The notes beneath the pieces were generated by a model that saw only the letters and a list, made by a program, of their open reading frames with translations, searched no databases and was not told the origin of the DNA. Positions 1 to 5,814 of a stretch of DNA of 7,084 nucleotides are shown here, piece after piece. Numbering within the stretch: position 1 is the first letter of the stretch; each line of letters begins with the position of its first letter. The position numbers and the translations under genes are program-made. Source of the DNA: Gemmatimonadota bacterium (GTDB taxonomy: Bacteria > Latescibacterota > UBA2968 > UBA8231); NCBI GenBank assembly GCA_026706165.1, contig JAPOZF010000184.1, positions 1-7,084 of the forward strand, written 5' to 3'.

Positions 1-873
1 CGCAACGGCCTGGTCGCCAACGAGGTCGAGTCCCTTTACGGAATCCTCAACGGCACCACCAACTACATCATGACCCGCATGAGCAGGGGCGAGGGCAGCT
101 ACGACGAGATCCTCGCCGAAGCCCAAGCCAAGGGGTACGCCGAGCCCGACCCGGCCATGGACGTCAGCGGCATGGACGCCGCCCAGAAGCTGGCGATCCT
201 GTGCCGCATCGCCTTCCACACCTCCGGCAACTGCGGCGGCATCTACTGCGAGGGGATCGAGGGGATCGCCACCGAGGACATCGAGTACGCCCGCGAGCTC
301 GGGTATACCATCAAGCTGCTCGCCATCGCCAAGCGCTCCGGGGGCCGCGTGGAGGCGCGCGTGCACCCGGCGATGGTACCGGCCCAGTCGCTGCTGGCCA
401 ACATCCACGACGAGTTCAACGCCATCGAGGTGGTCGGCAGCGCCGTCGACACGCAGGTCTTCTACGGCAAGGGGGCCGGCCGCATGCCGACGGCGAGCGC
501 CGTGGTCGCCGACATGGTCGAGCTCGCCGAACGCCGCGCTTCCGGGGCCGGCCCGTCGATCCGCGACATGATCCCCGCCGAAGGGGGGGCGGTTTTCGCC
601 GACGTTCGGGAAGCGGAGATCCGCTTCTACCTGCGCCTGCTGGTGGCCGACAAGCCGGGGGTGCTCGAGCGCATCGCCCGCATCCTGGCGCAGGAGCGGA
701 TCAGCATCGCCTCGGTGATTCAGAAGGAGCGCGACCTGCAGGGAGGCAGCGTCCCCCTGATCATCGTCACCCACGAGGCCCGGGAAGAGGCGATGAGGCA
801 GGCGGTGGCCGCCCTGAACCGGCTGGAGATGGTCGAGAAGGACGTGGTTCTGATCCGCATGGAAGAGCTGTGA
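1..873 (+). CDS. hom: Homoserine dehydrogenase, 5'-truncated by window edge
   Basis: This enzyme reduces aspartate semialdehyde to homoserine with NAD(P)H, the branch point toward threonine and methionine, in the cytoplasm. The frame is open from base 1, so the gene starts outside the window. The 290 codons seen lack roughly the first 140 residues, which hold most of the nucleotide-binding domain. The visible part begins just before the family motif GILNGTTNYI. The homoserine dehydrogenase signature follows at nt 121-189 and fits the pattern A-x3-G-Y-A-x2-D-P-x2-D-V-x-G-x-D-x3-K, including the conserved Asp and Lys. An ACT domain occupies about nt 616-861 (starting near FYLRLLVADKPGVL), which in this family usually mediates allosteric control, typically by threonine. 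The stop lies 3 nt before the next start, so the two are probably co-transcribed and translationally coupled. Identification is secure; the effector is inferred. Confidence 0.96.
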   Translation, partial: RNGLVANEVESLYGILNGTTNYIMTRMSRGEGSYDEILAEAQAKGYAEPDPAMDVSGMDAAQKLAILCRIAFHTSGNCGGIYCEGIEGIATEDIEYARELGYTIKLLAIAKRSGGRVEARVHPAMVPAQSLLANIHDEFNAIEVVGSAVDTQVFYGKGAGRMPTASAVVADMVELAERRASGAGPSIRDMIPAEGGAVFADVREAEIRFYLRLLVADKPGVLERIARILAQERISIASVIQKERDLQGGSVPLIIVTHEAREEAMRQAVAALNRLEMVEKDVVLIRMEEL

Positions 874-876
874 GGG

Positions 877-2061
877 ATGAAGTACCTGATTCTGGTTCCC
901 GACGGGGCCGCCGACTACCCCCTCGAGGAACTCGAAGGCCGCACCCCGCTGCAGGCCGCGGCGACACCGAACATGGACCGCCTCGCACGCGAGGGCAGGG
1001 GTGGCCTCGTGCAGACGATCCCGGCGGAGCAGCACCCGGGCAGCGACGTCGGCAACCTCGAGATCTTCGGGTACGACAGCCGCGTGCATTACAGCGGCCG
1101 CGCCCCGCTCGAAGCGGCGAGCATGGGGGTGCCCCTCGGCGAGAGGGACGTCGCCTTCCGCTGCAACCTCATCACCCGCGACGGCGACATTCTCGTCGAC
1201 TACAGCGCCGGCCATATCGGCACCGAAGAGGCGGCGGAGCTGGTGGCCCTGATCGGCGCGGAGTTGCAAACGGACGGGATCAGCTTCCATCCCGGCGTCG
1301 GGTACCGGCACCTGATGGTGTACGGCAACGGCCCCGAAAAGCTGCAATCCTTCCCGCCCCACGACATCATGGGGGAGTCGATCGCCGCCCACCTGCCCAG
1401 GGGCGAGGGGGCCGCGGAGATCCGCCGGCTGATGGCCGAGGCGGAACCCGTGCTCGCCGGGGCGGAGGTCAACAGGCGCCGGGTCCGGGACGGCTTGCAG
1501 CCGGCCAACGCGATCTGGCTCTGGGGCTCGGGCCGGGCCATGCGGCTGCCTGGCATCGAATCGAGGTTCGGGGTCAGCGGCGGGGTGATCTCCGCGGTCG
1601 ACCTCGTGCGCGGCATCGGCGTCGCCGCCGGCCTCAGGGTAATCCACGTGCCCGGGATCACCGGGTACCTCGACACCAACTACACCGGCAAGGCCGAGCA
1701 CGCCCTGGCCGCCCTCGAAAGCGACGACTTCGTGTACGTCCACGTCGAAGCGCCCGACGAGGCCGGCCACAACGGCGACGTCGAGGGCAAGAAGGGGGCC
1801 ATCGAGGATTTCGACGGCAAGGTGGTCGGCACCCTGCTCGCCGGGCTGGAGGTCCTGAAGGAGCCGGCGCGCATCCTGATGGCGCCCGATCACCGCACCC
1901 CGATCGCGCTGCGCACGCACAGCCGCGAGCCGGTGCCGTTCGTTCTCTGGGGAGCCGGAGTCGAGGCGGACGGAATGATGGCCTACAACGAGACCGCGGC
2001 GGAGCAGGGAGCCGAGCGGCTCGACCACGGGCACCGCATGATCGAGATGCTGATGGCGTAG
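877..2061 (+). CDS. apgM: Archaeal-type cofactor-independent phosphoglycerate mutase homologue; candidate alternative homoserine kinase
   Basis: The 394-residue product belongs to the alkaline phosphatase superfamily, in the short archaeal-type iPGM (ApgM) group. Visible metal and catalytic features are PDGAAD with Asp9, PGSDVGN with the presumed nucleophile Ser56, the APDEAGHNGD block with Asp294 and His298, and APDHRTP with Asp338/His339, followed by His348. The length fits the family. True ApgM interconverts 2- and 3-phosphoglycerate. Bacterial members beside threonine genes are annotated as proposed homoserine kinases because they sit where thrB would be. This copy lies 3 nt after hom and no GHMP-type thrB is visible, which favours that reading. 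The ATG at 877 is supported by a GGAAGAG stretch (861-867) inside the end of hom and by the conserved MKYLILVPDG start. Family membership is clear; the substrate is not decided by sequence. Confidence 0.92.
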   Translation: MKYLILVPDGAADYPLEELEGRTPLQAAATPNMDRLAREGRGGLVQTIPAEQHPGSDVGNLEIFGYDSRVHYSGRAPLEAASMGVPLGERDVAFRCNLITRDGDILVDYSAGHIGTEEAAELVALIGAELQTDGISFHPGVGYRHLMVYGNGPEKLQSFPPHDIMGESIAAHLPRGEGAAEIRRLMAEAEPVLAGAEVNRRRVRDGLQPANAIWLWGSGRAMRLPGIESRFGVSGGVISAVDLVRGIGVAAGLRVIHVPGITGYLDTNYTGKAEHALAALESDDFVYVHVEAPDEAGHNGDVEGKKGAIEDFDGKVVGTLLAGLEVLKEPARILMAPDHRTPIALRTHSREPVPFVLWGAGVEADGMMAYNETAAEQGAERLDHGHRMIEMLMA

Positions 2062-2201
2062 GTCGTCTGGGGTCCGGAGCGCCGATCCCGGCCGTTTCGG
2101 GCAGGCGCTGGGCCGGCGGTTTGGTGAAGATTCACGAATAGCTGATGACCGGGCCCATCTCTATTTTCATGCCGCGAATCCGGGAGATGACTGCAAGCCG
2201 G

Positions 2202-2235
2202 GTTTCACTTGAAACGTTCTTTGATCGGTGATCGG
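2202..2235. promoter_or_regulatory. Palindrome plus tandem heptamer upstream of asd
   Basis: The 209-nt gap between apgM and asd contains a 14-nt inverted repeat, gtttca-ct-tgaaac (2202-2215). It is followed by two tandem copies of tgatcgg (2222-2235), ending 35 nt before the asd start codon. The area is AT-richer than the flanking genes. The palindrome contains TTGAAA, which could serve as a -35 hexamer, but there is no good -10 at the usual spacing. It may be an operator, or chance. No regulator can be named. Confidence 0.25.
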
Positions 2236-2253
2236 CTAACTCGTTGGCGCATA

Positions 2254-2260
2254 TGGAGGT
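2254..2260 (+). promoter_or_regulatory. Shine-Dalgarno site that fixes the asd start
   Basis: The sequence TGGAGGT lies 10 nt upstream of ATG 2271 and is the clearest ribosome-binding site in the window. It selects ATG 2271 over the upstream in-frame TTG 2244 and ATG 2253. The upstream starts would place this site inside the coding region and add nine residues not typical of the family. Confidence 0.7.
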
Positions 2261-2270
2261 ATACAAAGAA

Positions 2271-3311
2271 ATGGAAGACAGGTACGAAGTCGCTCTCGTC
2301 GGGGCCACCGGCGCGGTGGGAGAAGTGATGCTCGAGCTCCTGGCGGAGCGGGACTTCCCGGTGGGCGGGCTCAAGCTGCTGTCCTCGCCGCGCTCCGCCG
2401 GCAGGGAGATCGACTTCCGCGGCGAAAAGCTGGTCGTCCAGGACCTCGCCGAAACCTCGTTCGACGGCGTCGATCTCGTGCTGTCGTCGGCCGGCGGGTC
2501 CATCAGCCGGGAGTTCGCCCCGCGCGCCGTCGCCGCCGGGGCCGTCGTCGTCGACAACACCTCCGCCTTCCGCATGGACGACGAGGTCCCCCTGGTGGTC
2601 CCGGAGATCAACCCAGGGGACCTCGAGCGGCATTCCGGCGTCATCGCCAACCCGAACTGTTCCACCATCATCCTCGACGTCGCCATCTGGCCCCTTCACC
2701 GGGCCAACCGCATCCGGCGCGCCGTGGTGTCGACCTACCAGGCGATCAGCGGCGCCGGGGCGAAGGCGATGGCCGAGCTGGAGGAGCAGACCCGCGAGGT
2801 GCTCGCCGGCAACCCGGCCTCGCCGCGGGAGCTGCCGCACCAGATCGCCTTCAACCTGTTCTCCCACGACTCCGCCATCGGCGCGCAGGGGTACTGCGAG
2901 GAAGAGGAGAAGATGGTCCGGGAGACGCGGAAGATCTTCCACGACGACGCCATTGGGATCGCGCCGACCTGCGTCCGCGTCCCGGTGATGCGCGCCCACT
3001 CCGAGGCGGTCAACATCGAGTTCGAGGAGCCGATGAGCCCGGAGCGAGCCAGGGAGATCCTCGCCGCGGCCCCGGGAGTCGAGATCGTCGACGACCCGGA
3101 CGGCAACCACTTCCCGATGCCGGTCGAGGCTTCGGGCAGGGACGAGGTGCTCGTCGGGCGCATCCGCCGGGACATCTCGCGCGGCGACGGCCGCGGCATC
3201 GAGCTGTTCGTCAGCGGCGACCAGCTGCGCAAGGGGGCGGCCCTCAACGCCATCCAGATCGCCGAGGCGCTGATCGCAAAGGGGCTTCTCAGGCCGGCGG
3301 TGGCTTTCTGA
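2271..3311 (+). CDS. asd: Aspartate-semialdehyde dehydrogenase
   Basis: This enzyme reduces L-aspartyl-4-phosphate to L-aspartate 4-semialdehyde with NADPH. It is the shared step for lysine, threonine, methionine and diaminopimelate synthesis, in the cytoplasm. The 346-residue product has the usual bacterial length. It shows the N-terminal dinucleotide-binding motif GATGAVG (11-17), DNTSAFRM (95-102), the catalytic cysteine in NPNCST (Cys130), the STYQAISGAG block with Gln157, EEEKMVRETRKI with Lys214, which usually binds substrate phosphate, and RVPVMRAHS with Arg241 and the general-base candidate His243. All key residues are present, so it should be active. The start at 2271 follows a strong Shine-Dalgarno site. 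It lies 209 nt after apgM in the same direction, so it may have its own promoter or be read through from hom-apgM. Its product feeds Hom, which makes the grouping coherent. Confidence 0.97.
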   Translation: MEDRYEVALVGATGAVGEVMLELLAERDFPVGGLKLLSSPRSAGREIDFRGEKLVVQDLAETSFDGVDLVLSSAGGSISREFAPRAVAAGAVVVDNTSAFRMDDEVPLVVPEINPGDLERHSGVIANPNCSTIILDVAIWPLHRANRIRRAVVSTYQAISGAGAKAMAELEEQTREVLAGNPASPRELPHQIAFNLFSHDSAIGAQGYCEEEEKMVRETRKIFHDDAIGIAPTCVRVPVMRAHSEAVNIEFEEPMSPERAREILAAAPGVEIVDDPDGNHFPMPVEASGRDEVLVGRIRRDISRGDGRGIELFVSGDQLRKGAALNAIQIAEALIAKGLLRPAVAF

Positions 3312-3497
3312 GGGTCTTCTGCCGGATGGAGAAGAACCGGCTGCTTGGCCGATGTCCGTTTCCATGCCGAGTGCCTGCGCCCATTTCGGGGTGAATTCAG
3401 TCGTCCCTGGCATGACTCGCCTTCCGAAGATCTCGCTTTATTTTTGCGCTTTGTGAAGGTCCAGTCGGTCCGCTTGGAACAACCATTAGTCCTTCAG

Positions 3498-4418
3498 ATG
3501 AAAAAGCAGCTTCCGTTGCTCAGCCTCGCCTGGTTACTGGTCGGACCTTTCTTCGTGCAAGAAAGCCGCGCCGAGGACTACACTCGCTGGCCTCTTCCCG
3601 AAGGAGCCCTCGCCCGCCTGGGCAAGGGAGGGATCGGTTGGAGCGACCGGGCTTTGGCCTATTCGCCTGACGGCGCACGGCTGGCGGTGGCTTCCGGCAT
3701 TGGCATCTGGCTCTACGATGCCGACACCGGCGCCGAGATCGTTCGGTTCACGGGACATACGGATCGGGTCCTCTCGGTGGTGTTCTCCCCGGACGGGTCC
3801 ACCCTGGCCAGTGGGGGTTGGGACGAGACGGTGCGGTTGTGGGACGTGGACACCCGACAGCAGACCGCCGTCCTCGGGGGCTTTTTCGGGGCTTCGGTGT
3901 CGTTCTCCCCAGACGGGACCACCCTGGCCGGTGGGGCTTGGCCAACGAGCAGGCACACGGTGCGGTTGTGGGACGTGGCTAGCGGCGAGGTGATCGCCGA
4001 CCTCAAAGGCCATTGGCGGTCAGTCGAGTCGGTGGCGTTCTCCCCGGACGGGACCACTCTGGCCAGTGGAGTCCGGACGGGACGGTGGGGTTGTGGGACG
4101 TGGACAGCCAACAGCAGATCGCCGCCCTCGCCGCCGATTGGAAACCGGTCCATTCGGTGGCGTTCTCCCCGGACGGGACCACCCTGGCCAGCGGGAGTTC
4201 GAACGGGAGGATGCGGTTGTGGGACGTGGCCAGCCGACAGCAGATCGCCGTTCTCGCAGGGTTTCAGGCCTATAGGGGCTGGGTCCCTTCGGTGTCGTTC
4301 TCCCCGGACGGGACCACCCTGGCCAGCAGTGACGAGAACAGGGTGCGGTTGTGGGACGTGGACAGCCGACAGGAGATCGCTGCCCTCGAAGGCCATACGG
4401 ATGGGGTCCGTTCGGTGA
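3498..4418 (+). CDS. Secreted WD40-repeat protein, N-terminal fragment of a frameshifted gene
   Basis: The conceptual product starts with a good Sec signal peptide: MKK, a hydrophobic core (LPLLSLAWLLVGPFF) and a likely cleavage after SRA at residue 25. A segment EDYTRWPLPEGALARLGKGG follows, then WD40 units 1-4 with SPDG and LWDV/LYDA motifs. After nt 4069 the frame leaves the repeat pattern: the reading becomes Arg/Trp/Pro-rich (GRWGCGTW), which is the repeat translated out of frame, and stops at 4418. Real coding therefore ends near 4069 and continues in the -1 frame to 5731. The ATG at 3498 was chosen because it begins the signal peptide; an upstream in-frame TTG at 3345 would bury it behind 51 unrelated residues. 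No strong Shine-Dalgarno site precedes it. The gene lies 186 nt after asd and has no obvious metabolic link to it. Confidence 0.75.
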   Translation: MKKQLPLLSLAWLLVGPFFVQESRAEDYTRWPLPEGALARLGKGGIGWSDRALAYSPDGARLAVASGIGIWLYDADTGAEIVRFTGHTDRVLSVVFSPDGSTLASGGWDETVRLWDVDTRQQTAVLGGFFGASVSFSPDGTTLAGGAWPTSRHTVRLWDVASGEVIADLKGHWRSVESVAFSPDGTTLASGVRTGRWGCGTWTANSRSPPSPPIGNRSIRWRSPRTGPPWPAGVRTGGCGCGTWPADSRSPFSQGFRPIGAGSLRCRSPRTGPPWPAVTRTGCGCGTWTADRRSLPSKAIRMGSVR

Positions 4419-5395
4419 CGTTCTCCCCGGACGGGACCACCCTGGCCAGTGGGAGTGGCGATGGCACGGTCCTGCTGTGGGACGTGGACAGCCGACAGGA
4501 GATCGCCGCCCTCGAAGGCCATATGTCGTGTGTCCTTTCGGTGGCGTTCTCCCCGGAGGGGAGCATCTTGGCCAGTGGGGGTTGGGAGGAAGCGGTGCGG
4601 TTGTGGGACGTGGACGGCCGACAGCAGATCGCCGCCCTCGAAGGCCATACGGACTGGGTCCTTTCGGTGGCGTTTTCCCCGGACGGAACCACCCTGGCCA
4701 GTGGGGGTCGGGACGCCTGGATCCTGCTGTGGGACGTGGACAGCCGACAGGAGATCGCCGCCCTCGAAGGCCATTGGGAACGGGTCAATTCGGTGGCGTT
4801 TTCCCCGGACGGGACCACCCTGGCCAGTGGCAGTGGCGATGGAAATGTCCTGCTGTGGGACGTGGCCAGCCGACAGCAGATCGCCGCCCTCGAAGGCCAT
4901 ACCTCCGTCCGTTCGGTGGCGTTCTCCCCGGACGGGACCACCCTGGCCAGTGGCCGTGGCGATCGCAATGTCCTGCTGTGGGACGTGGACAGCCGACAGC
5001 AGATCGCTGCCCTCGAAGGCTACTATGGCTGGGTCAATTCGGTGGCGTTCTCCCCGGACGGGACCACCCTGGCCCTTGGCCGTGGAAACACGGGCTGGGT
5101 GGAGTTGTGGGACGTGGCCAGGCGCCAAGAGATCGCCCGCTTGCGAGGCCCGGATTTCAACTCTGAAGTGGCGTTTTCCCCAGACGGGACCACCCTGGCT
5201 CTCGGCGGTGGCGATGGCACGGTGCAGTTGTGGGACGTGGCCAGCCGACAGATGATCGCCGTCCTCGAAGGCCATAGGTGGGCCAGAGCGGTGAACGACG
5301 ACCGGATGGCGTGGGTCACTTCGGTGGCGTTCTCCCCGGACGGGACCACCCTGGCCAGTGGCAGCGGCGATGGCACCGCCCTGCTGTGGGACATG
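3645..5395 (+). repeat. Array of 14 WD40-coding tandem repeats
   Basis: Fourteen in-phase units encode a WD40 blade each. The F/Y codon before SPDG falls at 3660, 3783, 3903, 4038, 4163, 4298, 4421, 4547, 4673, 4799, 4922, 5048, 5174 and 5330. Spacings are 120-135 nt, mostly 123 or 126, except 125 between units 4 and 5 (the frameshift) and 156 before unit 14, which has about ten extra residues in its inter-unit loop. Core DNA such as ttctccccggacgggacc and tgtgggacgtgg recurs with third positions conserved. Units 7-11 are the most alike and units 1-3 the most diverged. This implies recent duplication or gene conversion in the centre of the array. Fourteen units fit two seven-bladed propellers. 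Confidence 0.92.
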
Positions 5396-5731
5396 TCGCC
5401 GTACGTCCCCCCATTGATGGCGACGGCCATTGACGTTTCGCCCTCGCTGCCGGTGCGGACAGCGCTGCTGGACAACTATCCAAACCCCTTCAACAGCCGC
5501 ACCCAGATCGGCTACCGCCTGGCCGCCTCAGGCCCGGTGCGGCTCTCCATCTACAACGCCCTGGGCCAACCGGTGCGCACGCTGGTGGATGGAGTCCAGG
5601 CCGGCGGCGAGCATCGGGTGGCCTGGGACGCCCGCGACGGGCAGGGGGCGGCGGTCTCGTCGGGTGTGTATGTGACGCGGCTGGAGTATCCGGGCGGGGC
5701 CCAGACGCGGCGGTTGGTCCACCTCAAGTAG
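4013..5731 (+). CDS. WD40-repeat protein, C-terminal fragment with YPNPFN (type IX sorting-like) domain
   Basis: This is the downstream part of the same gene. The open frame has a TTG at 4013 inside a repeat, but nothing suggests independent initiation: no ribosome-binding site, and the first residues are out-of-frame repeat. True coding joins at about 4070 (SPDGTVGLWDV). It carries the second half of WD40 unit 4 and units 5-14, then a short linker. An 88-residue C-terminal domain follows (5465-5728), opening NYPNPFN, continuing through IYNALGQPVRTLVDG, WDARDGQG and SGVYVTRLEY, and ending RRLVHLK. That is the class of C-terminal domain used for type IX secretion sorting, or the related FlgD-like Ig fold. 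With the frameshift repaired, the whole protein is about 744 residues: signal 1-25, WD40 units about 50-633, C-terminal domain 657-744. It is probably an exported or cell-surface binding scaffold; the ligand is unknown. Confidence 0.8.
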   Translation: MAVSRVGGVLPGRDHSGQWSPDGTVGLWDVDSQQQIAALAADWKPVHSVAFSPDGTTLASGSSNGRMRLWDVASRQQIAVLAGFQAYRGWVPSVSFSPDGTTLASSDENRVRLWDVDSRQEIAALEGHTDGVRSVTFSPDGTTLASGSGDGTVLLWDVDSRQEIAALEGHMSCVLSVAFSPEGSILASGGWEEAVRLWDVDGRQQIAALEGHTDWVLSVAFSPDGTTLASGGRDAWILLWDVDSRQEIAALEGHWERVNSVAFSPDGTTLASGSGDGNVLLWDVASRQQIAALEGHTSVRSVAFSPDGTTLASGRGDRNVLLWDVDSRQQIAALEGYYGWVNSVAFSPDGTTLALGRGNTGWVELWDVARRQEIARLRGPDFNSEVAFSPDGTTLALGGGDGTVQLWDVASRQMIAVLEGHRWARAVNDDRMAWVTSVAFSPDGTTLASGSGDGTALLWDMSPYVPPLMATAIDVSPSLPVRTALLDNYPNPFNSRTQIGYRLAASGPVRLSIYNALGQPVRTLVDGVQAGGEHRVAWDARDGQGAAVSSGVYVTRLEYPGGAQTRRLVHLK

Positions 5732-5757
5732 GAGCAGGCTTGCCATTTCCCGGATGG

Positions 5758-5791
5758 TTCAGGCCGACGTCCCGGACAGCGCCGGCCTCAA
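5758..5791. terminator. Possible bidirectional terminator between convergent genes
   Basis: The 83-nt gap between the WD40 gene and the leftward M20 gene contains an imperfect inverted repeat. Its arms are ttcaggccg and cggcctcaa, with one C-C mismatch and a 16-nt loop. There is no T-tract on either side, so it is not a classical intrinsic terminator. Its position between two convergent stop codons is the main argument for a termination role. Confidence 0.3.
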
Positions 5792-5814
5792 TCAACTCGC
5801 TATGACGCGCTGAT

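Noticed and set aside
201..2141. A 646-codon plus-strand open frame overlapping hom and apgM
   Set aside because: The translation is Arg/Gly/Pro-rich with no family motif, in a shifted frame of two well-recognised genes. It is a high-GC shadow.
2244..2270. Upstream TTG/ATG starts for asd
   Set aside because: They would place the strong Shine-Dalgarno TGGAGGT inside the gene. ATG 2271 has that site at proper spacing and begins close to the conserved GATGAVG motif.
2205..3413. A 402-codon minus-strand open frame opposite asd
   Set aside because: asd on the plus strand has every catalytic motif. The antisense translation has low-complexity GC-driven composition and no recognisable domain.
3439..3446. 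tatttttg, which fits the Bacteroidota -7 promoter pattern TAnnTTTG, upstream of the WD40 gene
   Set aside because: There is no TTTG at the matching upstream spacing and no good sigma70 -35 either. An eight-base match in an AT-rich patch is weak evidence.
3345..3497. TTG-initiated N-terminal extension of the WD40 protein
   Set aside because: It would bury a clear signal peptide behind 51 residues without homology or composition bias. The segment is better read as an intergenic leader.
4013..4080. Programmed -1 frameshift or independent internal start for the C-terminal part
   Set aside because: There is no slippery heptamer, ribosome-binding site or plausible start. The missing G relative to sister repeats explains the break more simply.
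4351..5255. Two long alternative plus-strand frames inside the WD40 array (4351-5166 and 4449-5255)
   Set aside because: Both are periodic out-of-frame readings of the repeats, open only because unit lengths are multiples of three.
5729..5760. gtaggagcaggcttgcc after the WD40 stop, resembling the head of REP-type intergenic elements
   Set aside because: The similarity is from memory and stops after about 17 nt. The expected strong hairpin is missing and there is no second copy in the window.
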